Source: Chitinophagales bacterium
GTDB taxonomy: Bacteria; Bacteroidota; Bacteroidia; Chitinophagales; Saprospiraceae
DNA length: 64,000 nt
Direction of reading: 5' to 3'
NCBI GenBank assembly: GCA_017303875.1
Contig: JAFLBP010000009.1
Location: forward strand, 1-64,000
Position 1 is the first letter of the stretch; each line of letters begins with the position of its first letter. A model generated the notes under the pieces. That model did not search any database. It was not told where the DNA came from and worked only from the letters and a program-made list of their open reading frames with translations. Position numbers and translations under genes: made by a program. Below are positions 25,613 to 33,737 of the stretch, in pieces.

Positions 25613-26645
25613 AGTTCGGGCAGTATACGCCGCGACGTTCCGGGCCGCAGATTTTATACAACATGGAGAACTCGAAAGCACCGTTGCCATTGGAGGCGGC
25701 GCGCAGGTTCGAGGTGTTGATGTCGTAGCTGAAACCAATGGTAAACTGCTCGTAGTCGAAGCGGGTGCTGAGGATGAGCGCATCCATCAATTTACCACTG
25801 TCGAGGCGGTTCGATACACGTGCCCAGGCGCCGAGTTGGAAAGCCTGGTGGTAGCGACGGCTATTGCCGAGCAGGAATTTGAAGGAAGTACCACCGTTAA
25901 CCTGGAAGGACGGGCCTTGCAGGAAAGTTACGAGACCCGGTACGATGCCCATGCGCTGTGCCACCATGAATTCACCACCGGCATGGAAAGTGAATTTGCT
26001 GTACAGCGGAATGTTTTGGTTTTCAAACGACTGGTTGGCGCGGTTCAGGTGGCTGAATGCACCGCCAAAGTAAAAATTGTTGTCTTCATCAAATACGCTG
26101 AACCACAACGCACCGGCAGAAAGATCTACGAAGTAGAAGCTCGGGTCGTCAATGGTTTCAACGGGGCCGCCAGGGTTGAAGCCGCCGTTTCCATTGTGTT
26201 GGCTGGGCCACTGGAGGTTAGCGCTGTTGATGCTGCGCTGGCTCACGCCCACGTCGGCGCCCAATACAAGGTAGTGGGCTTTGCGGCGGTAGCCGCCCAT
26301 CTTCTTGGCATAAGAACCGGACATGCGCGCCTGAAGTGTTGCGAATTCCGAAGCACCGGCTTTGTCTCCCCACAAGGTACCGCCCACGCCGAAGTAGTCA
26401 TAACGTCCGACCGGAAGTTTCTGGTCGTAGGAAGCAGAATAAGTGTTGTAAGCATTTTGCTTAAGAATAGAGCCCCACTGATTGCGGTAGTTGGCGACCA
26501 GGCGGTGATTGCAGTTCATTACACCGGTGAGCGCCGGATTCAGGTTGAGCGGGCTCATGTAGAACTGCGAAAAGTGAATGTCTTGTGCTTGAATGCTTGC
26601 TGCAAACAGGCAAATCGTAAGAAAGAGTAGGGTAGTTTTTTTCAT
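25608..26645 (-). CDS. PorP/SprF family outer-membrane protein
   Basis: This 345-residue protein has a signal peptide (KKTTLLFLTICLFAASIQAQ) and the family start DIHFSQFYMSPLNLNPALTG, characteristic of PorP/SprF beta-barrels. These act with the type IX secretion system: PorP/SprF proteins dock type B cargo or support gliding adhesin secretion. The barrel is predicted from alternating hydrophobic strands through to the C-terminal FEFSMLYKIC. Start 26645 is set by the signal peptide; the frame extends upstream to 26777 through non-signal sequence. It stands alone here with its own terminator. The type B cargo at 21922-24210 is a plausible client. Confidence 0.92.
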   Translation of the reverse strand: MKKTTLLFLTICLFAASIQAQDIHFSQFYMSPLNLNPALTGVMNCNHRLVANYRNQWGSILKQNAYNTYSASYDQKLPVGRYDYFGVGGTLWGDKAGASEFATLQARMSGSYAKKMGGYRRKAHYLVLGADVGVSQRSINSANLQWPSQHNGNGGFNPGGPVETIDDPSFYFVDLSAGALWFSVFDEDNNFYFGGAFSHLNRANQSFENQNIPLYSKFTFHAGGEFMVAQRMGIVPGLVTFLQGPSFQVNGGTSFKFLLGNSRRYHQAFQLGAWARVSNRLDSGKLMDALILSTRFDYEQFTIGFSYDINTSNLRAASNGNGAFEFSMLYKICGPERRGVYCPNF

Positions 26646-26989
26646 AAACAAACGTACCGTGTTGGGTTGGATAATCAGCGGAGATGTTTGGTGGGCGGGT
26701 AAAAGTACCCAACCTTTTTTTGTAAAGAATGGCGAAGGTAAGTTTTTTGCTTTGGCAACTCCAAACTTCCAAGCCAATGAGTTTAAATTTTAACCATCAA
26801 GATGCAGCACTTTGTCTTGCAGGCGCGCATTAGTGCCTGAAAATCAAAACTTGCCAAGCCTTTATGTCAAAACGGAAGTTGTTGAAAAACGACTGACCGC
26901 TTTGCCGTATTTTGGGGAAACTGTTAAAATTCAAGGCTGTTTTAAATCAACAGCAGGAAGAGACCTATTGTTGTTAAAACGCTGCCTCT
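26646..26989. other. Gene-free stretch between PorP/SprF and tgt
   Basis: The only features seen are a -7-like TACCTTCG on the minus strand near 26735 and a 64-codon + strand frame at 26812-27006 that resembles no family I know and overlaps tgt. I see no RNA fold or repeat of note. It may be decayed DNA. Confidence 0.5.
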
Positions 26990-28120
26990 TCACAGGCGAA
27001 TTGTGATTTTTTGCAAAATTTCCTTTTTCCAGCTTGTAAAACTGCCATCCAAAATGTGCTGCCTGGCGTTTTTGACCAACCACAGGTAAAAGCCCAGGTT
27101 TTGAAGGGTGGCCAGCTGCATCCCCAGAATTTCGTCATTGATAAATAAATGACGCAGGTAAGCCCGGCTGTGCTTTTGACTCGTCGGCGTCGGGATGCCC
27201 GCGTCAATCGGGCTGTAGTCGGCGCGCCATTTCTGGTTGCGGATATGGATAATGCCCTCGGTGGTATACAAAACGCCGTGGCGCGCATTGCGCGTCGGCA
27301 GCACGCAGTCGAACATATCAATGCCGCGTTCTATACATTCCAGAATATTCTCCGGGGTGCCTACCCCCATCAGGTAACGCGGCTTGTCTTTGGGCAAAAT
27401 GGCGGTCACCACCTCGGTCATGGCATACATTTCCTCGGCCGGCTCACCAACCGACAAGCCGCCGATGGCGTTGCCCTCCCGGCCCAGCGCTGCAATAAAT
27501 TCGGCCGATTTAATGCGCAAATCTTTATAGGTGCTGCCCTGCACAATCGGGAAAAGCGCCTGCTGATGTCCGTAAACGGGTTCCGTACTGTCGAATCGCG
27601 CGATACAGCGTTCGAGCCAGCGATGGGTCAGGTCCAGCGATTTGGAGGCGTATTTATATTCGCAAGGGTAGGGCGTACATTCATCGAAAGCCATAATAAT
27701 ATCGGCGCCGATGACGCGCTGAATGTCCATAACGCCTTCAGGCGTAAACTGATGCTTGCTGCCGTCTATATGGCTCTGGAATGTAACCCCTTCGTCTTTG
27801 ATTTTCCGGCGATGCGCCAGGGAGTAGACCTGGTAGCCACCGCTGTCGGTCAACACCGGCCCCTGCCAGCCATTGAAGCCGTGAATGCCGCCGGCGCCCT
27901 GCAATACTTCGAGGCCCGGGCGCAGGTAAAGGTGATAGGTGTTGCCGAGGCAAATCTGGGCGCCAATATCCTCTGTCAGCTCGTGCTGATGAACGGCTTT
28001 TACGGTAGCGGCCGTACCAACCGGCATAAAAATGGGCGTTTCAATCAGGCCGTGGTCGGTTTCAATCAGGCCCGCCCGCGCAGACGATTGCGGGTCGGTA
28101 TGTAATAAGGTGAATTTCAT
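26990..28120 (-). CDS. tgt: Queuine tRNA-ribosyltransferase
   Basis: This 376-residue TIM-barrel enzyme exchanges guanine-34 of tRNA Asp, Asn, His and Tyr for the queuosine precursor. Family segments are GLIETPIFMPVGTAATVKAV at the N-terminus, LTDSGGYQVYSLA with the active-site Asp, MAFDECTPYPC, GGLSVGEP, and FDCVLPTRNARHG with the catalytic Asp. The zinc-site region typical of Tgt appears at the C-terminus in modified form: the expected CxCxxC cluster is not obvious, and SRAYLRHLF is present. It is the last gene of a SPOR-rodA-tgt transcript. The tRNA-Asp (GTC) gene in this window would be one substrate. Confidence 0.93.
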   Translation of the reverse strand: MKFTLLHTDPQSSARAGLIETDHGLIETPIFMPVGTAATVKAVHQHELTEDIGAQICLGNTYHLYLRPGLEVLQGAGGIHGFNGWQGPVLTDSGGYQVYSLAHRRKIKDEGVTFQSHIDGSKHQFTPEGVMDIQRVIGADIIMAFDECTPYPCEYKYASKSLDLTHRWLERCIARFDSTEPVYGHQQALFPIVQGSTYKDLRIKSAEFIAALGREGNAIGGLSVGEPAEEMYAMTEVVTAILPKDKPRYLMGVGTPENILECIERGIDMFDCVLPTRNARHGVLYTTEGIIHIRNQKWRADYSPIDAGIPTPTSQKHSRAYLRHLFINDEILGMQLATLQNLGFYLWLVKNARQHILDGSFTSWKKEILQKITIRL

Positions 28121-28128
28121 GTCAGGAA

Positions 28129-29613
28129 TCAGGCAAGGTTGCGGTTGCTGTCGAGCTTTAACAGTACCCCGATCATCAGGGTGAAACCAAGCAGCGATGA
28201 GCCGCCATAACTGATAAAGGGCAGCGGAATACCAATGATGGGAAACAGTCCCATCGTCATACCCGTATTAATAATAAAGTGCACAAAAATGACGCCCGCT
28301 ACGCCATAAGCGTAAATTCGGGAGAAGTTGGATCGTTGTCGCTCCGCCAGCACGGTAATGCGGTAAAGCAAGAGCAGAAATATACTGATCAGGCCGGCAG
28401 TACCGATAAAACCCTGTTCTTCACCGATGGTGCAGAAGATAAAGTCGGTGCTTTGTTTGGGTACGTAGCGAAGCTTGGTCATGTTGCCTTCCAGCCAGCC
28501 TTTGCCCGAAAAGCCGCCGGAGCCGATGGCCATTTTGGCGTGTTCGCCATTATACGCCGCGCCGCGCATTTCGGCAGCCGCCACCTCGGGTTTCAGCCAG
28601 ATGGTAATGCGTTTCTGCTGGTGCGGCGCCAGCACATTGTATACTGCAAAGTTGGACAAATAAACTAAGGTGCAGCCGGCAGCCAGCAACAAGGCCCAGA
28701 TTTGTAAACGCCCCTGAATCAGGCTGTTTTTACGCCGGTAACTGGGTATAAATGTCGATAATAACAAAGCAACACTCGGAATCAACACCAACTGATCGGT
28801 AAAGCCCTCCAAGGGGCCAAATTGAATTTTTACTTCCTCCCGAAGCAGCTGAAGGAGTTTTTCCCAGCTCACTACCAGCACCGCGCACAAGGCAAATGCG
28901 CCCCACCACAGGTTCTTTTTTTCTTTAAAACGATTAATCAGCACACCACTGAACAGCAGCATCAGATACGCAACCACATAAGGTGGCGGATAAATCAGGC
29001 CCAAAATCACCAAACCTGCCGTGCTGAAACTCAGAATATACCAGTTGGGCGACAAACCCTCACGGAAAAGTACCAGCATAAGGGAGAAAAATACCAGCGC
29101 CGATCCGGTGTCGTTTTGCAGCAAAACCATCAGCACCGGCAACATAAAAATGCCGATGGCAATGGCCCGGGTGCGCAAATCGCGTAAATTACTGTTCGTC
29201 GAACTCAAATAACCCGCCATCGCCAGACAGGTGCCAAATTTGGTCAATTCCGCCGGTTGAAGCGAAAAACCGCCCAACTGATACCATGCGTACGCACCAT
29301 TAATCTCCCGCCCGAATATCAGGGTGCCGGGCAATATCAATATGCTGAAAATATAAATCGGAAAGGAAAAGGTTCGCCACAAACTCCAGTCGGTCAGCAT
29401 AATGACGAACAACAAGACAAAATTGACAATAATAAAAATCAATTGTTTGCCGCTCTCATTTTTCAACAGCAAAAAATTAAAGGGGTCTTTCGGGTCGTAG
29501 TTAACGGTATAGATCATCAGCCAACCCACCAATACCAAGGCGATGTAAAGCACTAAGGTACGGCGGTCGTAATTGGCAAAATAGGTATTGCTCGTATTCG
29601 CGGAAGCGGCCAT
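28129..29613 (-). CDS. rodA: Rod shape-determining protein RodA (peptidoglycan polymerase)
   Basis: The 494-residue SEDS-family protein has 10-12 membrane helices and polymerises glycan strands for lateral wall growth together with PBP2. SEDS hallmarks are GAYAWYQLGGFSLQPAELTK, QNDTGSALVFF in the middle, and near the C-terminus GMTMGLFPIIGIPLPFISYG. It lies 24 bases downstream of the SPOR gene and 8 upstream of tgt. The expected mreBCD-pbp2 genes are not upstream here; a B12-uptake operon is. Confidence 0.94.
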   Translation of the reverse strand: MAASANTSNTYFANYDRRTLVLYIALVLVGWLMIYTVNYDPKDPFNFLLLKNESGKQLIFIIVNFVLLFVIMLTDWSLWRTFSFPIYIFSILILPGTLIFGREINGAYAWYQLGGFSLQPAELTKFGTCLAMAGYLSSTNSNLRDLRTRAIAIGIFMLPVLMVLLQNDTGSALVFFSLMLVLFREGLSPNWYILSFSTAGLVILGLIYPPPYVVAYLMLLFSGVLINRFKEKKNLWWGAFALCAVLVVSWEKLLQLLREEVKIQFGPLEGFTDQLVLIPSVALLLSTFIPSYRRKNSLIQGRLQIWALLLAAGCTLVYLSNFAVYNVLAPHQQKRITIWLKPEVAAAEMRGAAYNGEHAKMAIGSGGFSGKGWLEGNMTKLRYVPKQSTDFIFCTIGEEQGFIGTAGLISIFLLLLYRITVLAERQRSNFSRIYAYGVAGVIFVHFIINTGMTMGLFPIIGIPLPFISYGGSSLLGFTLMIGVLLKLDSNRNLA

Positions 29614-29637
29614 GCAGATCGGATCGGGGGTAGGGGA

Positions 29638-30039
29638 TTATTGAAATTGCAAAAAATCTCTGGGGTGAATATTGGCGTCCTTGGCCGGATATGCACCAGC
29701 GTATTCCGGTAAATTGCTCAAAAAAGCCATTGCTTCCTGGCGGGTGCGGAAAGCGCCAACCCGCAATTTATAATAAGGCTTCTCGTGAATCCAGTCGGCC
29801 GGTGTTTCCGGATAAAGGAGTTTGAAACGCGTTTTGGCATCTTCCACCTGCTGGCGGTCGGTACTGGCCATAATCTGGATGCGCCAGCCCTCCACCCGCG
29901 GGGTTGCGCGGTTCTGATTGATCCAAAGCCGCATCAGCTGCGATACCCCGGGTTCTTCCTGGTATTGAACTTCCTGTGCCCTGCTCGTCTGGAGCAGCGC
30001 AACAAAAGCGAAAACGCTTAAAAGCAAGGATCGGCGCAT
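29638..30039 (-). CDS. Secreted SPOR-domain protein
   Basis: This 133-residue exported protein has a signal peptide (RRSLLLSVFAFVALLQTSRAQ) and a C-terminal SPOR domain (about residues 50-125) with GWRIQIMASTDRQQVEDAK and YYKLRVGAFRTRQEA, the fold that binds denuded peptidoglycan. Its place directly before rodA suggests a role at sites of wall growth. Start 30039 is preferred over 30057: a -33/-7 promoter predicts a transcript start just upstream of it, leaving a very short leader. Confidence 0.87.
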   Translation of the reverse strand: MRRSLLLSVFAFVALLQTSRAQEVQYQEEPGVSQLMRLWINQNRATPRVEGWRIQIMASTDRQQVEDAKTRFKLLYPETPADWIHEKPYYKLRVGAFRTRQEAMAFLSNLPEYAGAYPAKDANIHPRDFLQFQ

Positions 30040-30054
30040 AGGGAGAATTTCCTG

Positions 30055-30087
30055 CAAAGATAAAGATTAATCTCCTAAAAACGCCAA
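30055..30087 (-). promoter_or_regulatory. Promoter of SPOR-rodA-tgt
   Basis: A -33 TTG (30085-30087) and a -7 TATCTTTG (30055-30062) are separated by 22 bases, fitting the Bacteroidota TTG-N17-23-TAnnTTTG consensus. The -33 part overlaps the 3' end of the upstream receptor gene, so wall genes are uncoupled from B12 uptake. Confidence 0.7.
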
Positions 30088-31916
30088 TTCAATCCGGCTT
30101 GTAACTGTATTCCGGGCATCGGCTGGAAAGCAACGATTTCGTATTGCCGGTTGAAGAGGTTCTGCAGGCTGAGATTGGCGCTAAATGTCTTTTTATGCCA
30201 GGCCGCATACAGGTCGGCCAAACCGAAAGCCGCAACGGAACTGAGGTTATCGGCACTGCTGTACCGCTTGCCGCTCATGCGCTGTATCAAACGGCATTCC
30301 CAATTTTTAAAAAATAAAATTTCCTGTATACTGCCCTGATGTTCAGGCACATAGATGAGCTGTTTGCCTTTTAAGGCTTCATTTGACGCCTTTAAATCGC
30401 TCGCACGGGTGTACGCGTATTGCGCCTGTACGCGCAATTGAACACCTCCGCCAAATTTTTTGTGCCATTGCCCCCGCCATTCCAATCCCCGGCTCCAGCC
30501 TTCGAGCAGGTTCAGGGGGCGCCACTGCCCGTCGGCGCCGGGACGCCACTGTATCCAGTCCTGTATCAGGATCTGAAAATGGGCCAGCTGCATATCCCAG
30601 TTGCCAGCCAGGTATTGCAATCCGAGTTCGGCATTCAGGCCGCGTTCGGGGCGGAGATTGGGGTTGCCCAGCACGGGCCAGTAAAGGTCGTTGAAGCCCG
30701 GCAGGCTGAAGCTGCGCGCCAGCGTGCTGCGTACCCGCCAATGTTTGCCCAATTGCCATTCCGCGCCACCCGATCCGGTAAAGGGCTGTGCCGCACCGTC
30801 GGCCCATTCCTGTCGCAAGGCAAAGCTGTAGGCGGCGCGCCGTCCGCTCCGGCGCCAGGCTGCCCAAAGTGCTGCCCGCCCGCGCGTGCGCGCTTCCTGC
30901 CAGTCGGTGTAGGTGGCATGGTTATATTGGGTGTGCAGGCCGAGGTGAAAAACTTGTCGGCCGAGCCGATAACTTGCCTCCGTCTCTGCAATGGCATTTT
31001 GCAGTCGGCTTTCTGCCAATGGCGTGCTCAGGCTCTCATAGTCAAGCGATTCGCGGCTGCCAAATGCACGCATTTTCAACACCACAGGGCCGCGCCGACG
31101 CGTCCAGACAGCACTGAGACGCCAAAAACGATCGGCCTGCCGGGCAGAATCTGTTTCGGCCGCCCGGCCTGGCGGTATCTGCCTTGCAGACTGCTGATGC
31201 CAGAGCGCAATTTGTAATGTGCCGAATTTCCCTGTCCGGCGTTCCGCATTCAGCATACCGCCCCCCAGCCACATGGCCGCATTGGGCATGCGCTGTTTTA
31301 CCCCGAAATTTCCCCTGAACACAAAATCATTGGCCGCCTGCTGGAAAAAACCGCGTACACTCAGGGCGCTTTTCCCCCGACGCCAGGAGAGACCTCCCTC
31401 AGCGTTGGAAGCCCGAAAACTGCCGCCGCCAAGTCCTAAATGCCCGTGAAATCCTTCCTGCGTACCCGCACGCGAGTACAGGTGCAAGGCGCCGCCTACC
31501 GCGCCGGAGCCGTACAACGCCGCCGAACCGCCATATTGTAAATGAATGGCATCCAGGGCCGCAAATGCCGGCAAACTCAATTCAAGCAAGCCATTCATCG
31601 GACTCTGAACCGGAAAACCATTCCACAAAACAGCCGTATGCTGGGCCGCCGAGCCGCGTAAAGCAAGTGTACTCAACCCCGCCGGACTGTATTGTTTTAA
31701 CCCCGTGGATGCTTCCTGCGCCAGCAATAAGGGCAACTGATTGCCCTGGTAACGACTCAGTGTCGTACTGTCGAATTGCTGGGAAAATTGCCCGACAGCA
31801 AACACCTGCTCGCGGGGGGCGCTGATTTCTACAGGGCGCAAAACCAGGCTGTCCTGCCCGCAGAGCACAAGGCCCGGCAGGCAGGACAACAAGGTGAACA
31901 GGCAACGAAGCATCAT
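30075..31916 (-). CDS. btuB: TonB-dependent receptor, probable vitamin B12 transporter (BtuB-like)
   Basis: This 613-residue outer-membrane receptor has a signal peptide (RCLFTLLSCLPGLVLCGQ), a TonB-box-like region near PVEISAP, a plug domain (STLALRGSAAQHTAVLWNG; LQYGGSAALYGSGAVGGALH) and a 22-strand barrel ending in the aromatic QLQAGLNWRF. Two adjacent ATGs (31916, 31913) are possible starts. Vitamin B12 as substrate is inferred from context: the gene sits directly behind a BtuG-like lipoprotein gene (its stop is 1 base from this start), and the operon is headed by a cobalamin riboswitch. The small size (BtuB-type, no carboxypeptidase-like N-terminal extension) agrees. Confidence 0.88.
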   Translation of the reverse strand: MMLRCLFTLLSCLPGLVLCGQDSLVLRPVEISAPREQVFAVGQFSQQFDSTTLSRYQGNQLPLLLAQEASTGLKQYSPAGLSTLALRGSAAQHTAVLWNGFPVQSPMNGLLELSLPAFAALDAIHLQYGGSAALYGSGAVGGALHLYSRAGTQEGFHGHLGLGGGSFRASNAEGGLSWRRGKSALSVRGFFQQAANDFVFRGNFGVKQRMPNAAMWLGGGMLNAERRTGKFGTLQIALWHQQSARQIPPGRAAETDSARQADRFWRLSAVWTRRRGPVVLKMRAFGSRESLDYESLSTPLAESRLQNAIAETEASYRLGRQVFHLGLHTQYNHATYTDWQEARTRGRAALWAAWRRSGRRAAYSFALRQEWADGAAQPFTGSGGAEWQLGKHWRVRSTLARSFSLPGFNDLYWPVLGNPNLRPERGLNAELGLQYLAGNWDMQLAHFQILIQDWIQWRPGADGQWRPLNLLEGWSRGLEWRGQWHKKFGGGVQLRVQAQYAYTRASDLKASNEALKGKQLIYVPEHQGSIQEILFFKNWECRLIQRMSGKRYSSADNLSSVAAFGLADLYAAWHKKTFSANLSLQNLFNRQYEIVAFQPMPGIQLQAGLNWRF

Positions 31917-31917
31917 C

Positions 31918-32973
31918 TTATTCGTTGCGGAAGGTGATATGGGTCGGGATAATGCCACTGCGGAAACTGTCTTGTTGTACACCACCGGCATTAAAAATCC
32001 GTACCAGTCCGTTGCCGGTGTAGTCGATCGGATCGCCGGCATACACCTGTCCGTTTTGCGGGTTTACAGCGAGGCTGTATCCTGCTTTGGTGGCAAATAT
32101 TTCCTGTAAAATGGGTACGCCATTGATGTTGATGCGGCGGATGTCGCTGGAAGAACTGTAATAAATATTGTTGCCTTCCGGACTGATGGCGATGCGCCCG
32201 GTGCCTGTAGCAACGGGCAGCAGAATGGCCTGAACCACATCATTTTTTAATTGAAACAAGGTGCCGAGGGTGGAGTTGGCCGGCGTAATAAAGTCGAAGT
32301 ATCCTTTGCAGAGGCACCAGTGATTGCCTTGTGCATCGCGCACCATAGCTGTCGGGTTGTCGGCCGGTGTTTCGATGGATTTGAGCAGGTTGCCGCTGCT
32401 GGCGTCGAGTACGATAATGCGTTTGTCGCGGTCGTAGCCGCCAGAGAGCGGCACGTAGAGCTTGTTGCCGTCGAGGAAAAGTTCTTCCGGACCTTTGCCG
32501 ACGGGGATGGTTTGCAGCACCTTGTTGCTGCTCAGGTCAATTTGTGCCACGGCGCCGTCGATGCCATTAGCGCCCCAGAGACTCACCCAGGCGCGGGTGT
32601 CGCTGACGGGCAGGAAGTAGCGCGGCAGGGCCAGGTCGCGGATTTCGCCAAGGTATTTCATGGTGCCGGCTTCGGCAATCATGATTTTGTTGGCGTTGTT
32701 GACAACAATGTAGGCTTTGTCCTGGTGGTAGGTAATGGATTGAGCGATGTTACCGAGGATGGCGCCGCCATTTGCGCCGCCAAAAATATCATTGCTGACG
32801 GTTTTGGTGGCGGGGTCGTAGTGGGTAATGGTGCCGGTGCCGGTCTGGAATGGCCCTTCATTGACGACAATGACGCCTTTTTCAAAACGACCTGTTTCGG
32901 GGTCGTCTTTTTTGCAGGCAAAAACAAAGCTCAGCAATACAAAAAGGGTGAACAGCAGTTTTGTGTTTTTCAT
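31918..32973 (-). CDS. BtuG-like beta-propeller lipoprotein
   Basis: This 351-residue lipoprotein has a lipobox SFVFAC, with Cys20 as lipid anchor and a KKDD tail that, in Bacteroidota, can act as a surface-export signal. The body is a seven-bladed propeller of YVTN type, with blades such as GVIVVNEGPFQTGTGTITHY, ITYHQDKAYIVVNNANKI and VLDASSGNLLKSIE. BtuG of Bacteroides is a surface propeller that binds cobalamin very tightly and passes it to BtuB. The same gene order and a B12 riboswitch upstream support that role. The residue-level B12 site cannot be judged by eye. Confidence 0.82.
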   Translation of the reverse strand: MKNTKLLFTLFVLLSFVFACKKDDPETGRFEKGVIVVNEGPFQTGTGTITHYDPATKTVSNDIFGGANGGAILGNIAQSITYHQDKAYIVVNNANKIMIAEAGTMKYLGEIRDLALPRYFLPVSDTRAWVSLWGANGIDGAVAQIDLSSNKVLQTIPVGKGPEELFLDGNKLYVPLSGGYDRDKRIIVLDASSGNLLKSIETPADNPTAMVRDAQGNHWCLCKGYFDFITPANSTLGTLFQLKNDVVQAILLPVATGTGRIAISPEGNNIYYSSSSDIRRININGVPILQEIFATKAGYSLAVNPQNGQVYAGDPIDYTGNGLVRIFNAGGVQQDSFRSGIIPTHITFRNE

Positions 32974-33020
32974 GTTTTAAGTTTAAAAAACGTCAAGAAA
33001 AACACCTGCGAAGGGGAAAT

Positions 33021-33157
33021 AATGTGTTTTAGTGTTTAGGTGTTTTAGTGTTTTCGTTTTTGAAAAAATCATCTCATCCGACCCATGGAAAAGGTGCCAG
33101 GAAGTAATAAGTTCAAAAACACTTAAACACAAAAACACTTAAACACTAAAAAATCAT
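33021..33157. repeat. Inverted AACACTTAAACAC repeat within the B12 leader
   Basis: The left arm (33021-33055, GTGTTTTAGTGTTTAGGTG-type units) pairs imperfectly with the right arm (33114-33157, AAAAACACTTAAACAC twice). It lies between the riboswitch and the start of the BtuG-like gene, so it could be part of the expression platform. A related array lies at 56518-56546. Confidence 0.75.
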
Positions 33158-33189
33158 TATCCTTTCCTTTCCTCCGAAGGTGATGGATG

Positions 33190-33356
33190 TATACGATTAA
33201 AGCAGGTCTCCTGACTTGTTTCGGTTCGGGCGCCTTCCCATCGTGGTCTGACAGTGGCATATTGCCTGAACTTTGGCTGAAACTTACAGTAGCGGGGACT
33301 GTTCCGGATTTACACCGGATTCCCTTTTAATCCCGGTGCGAGGCCGGGAACTTTAA
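33190..33356 (-). ncRNA. Cobalamin riboswitch
   Basis: The minus strand carries the conserved cobalamin aptamer elements in order: TTAAAAGGGAATCCGGTG, AATCCGGAACAGTCCCCGC, GCTACTGTAAG, GCCACTG, a GGGAAGGCGCC segment and the B12 box AGTCAGGAGACCTGC. It lies about 215 bases ahead of the BtuG-like gene. When adenosyl- or other cobalamin is bound, such elements shut down uptake genes, so this one should repress the btuG-btuB pair at high B12. A TATCTTTA -7-like box lies at 33363-33370. The exact ends and the class of cobalamin bound are not resolved. Confidence 0.95.
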
Positions 33357-33385
33357 GCGCGGTAAAGATAGGTCAGGGATCGGAC

Positions 33386-33733
33386 TTATTTCAGACCGAT
33401 TACCTGAAAATGGGCATTATCGTAGCGGTTGTCGCTTTTTTCGGCATCGCGCAGCACATCGAGCGCTGCGAGCCGCTTTTCTGCTTTTTCCTTGCTCAGG
33501 AATTCGTCGAAATTATCAAACAGCAGCACGATGTGGTCGCTGCCGACGGCCTCCAGCGAGCAGAGGCAATCGAAGAGGGCATCGAGGTTTTTACCGAAAT
33601 AATCGGGAAAATGCAGGACTTTGGCAATACGGGGGTAAAAAGCGCGCAAGGTGCGGCATTGCGCACCGTCGAGCCGGGCGACGAACACATGGGCCGGAAA
33701 AACCGGCTTGTCTTTCGCAGGGTGAATTTCCAT
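33386..33733 (-). CDS. Barstar-family ribonuclease inhibitor homologue
   Basis: This 115-residue acidic protein resembles barstar. The family core LHFPDYFGKNLDALFDCLCS (residues about 41-60) includes the F-G-x-N-x-D-A-x-x-D signature that binds barnase, and HIVLLFDNFDEF follows. Barstar blocks barnase-type RNases. No barnase-like gene is present in the window, so it is an orphan antidote, a regulator of a distant RNase, or a retasked protein. It starts 4 bases after the parB stop codon and so is co-transcribed with parAB. Confidence 0.85.
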   Translation of the reverse strand: MEIHPAKDKPVFPAHVFVARLDGAQCRTLRAFYPRIAKVLHFPDYFGKNLDALFDCLCSLEAVGSDHIVLLFDNFDEFLSKEKAEKRLAALDVLRDAEKSDNRYDNAHFQVIGLK

Positions 33734-33737
33734 AGGC

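Noticed and set aside
26812..27006. 64-codon + strand frame before tgt
   Set aside because: Overlaps tgt, no recognisable domain or promoter.
27149..28105. Open frame of 318 codons antisense to tgt
   Set aside because: Shadow of tgt; no start context or family motif.
32251..33039. Open frame of 262 codons antisense to the BtuG-like gene
   Set aside because: Shadow; the lipoprotein on the minus strand has signal peptide, lipobox and riboswitch.
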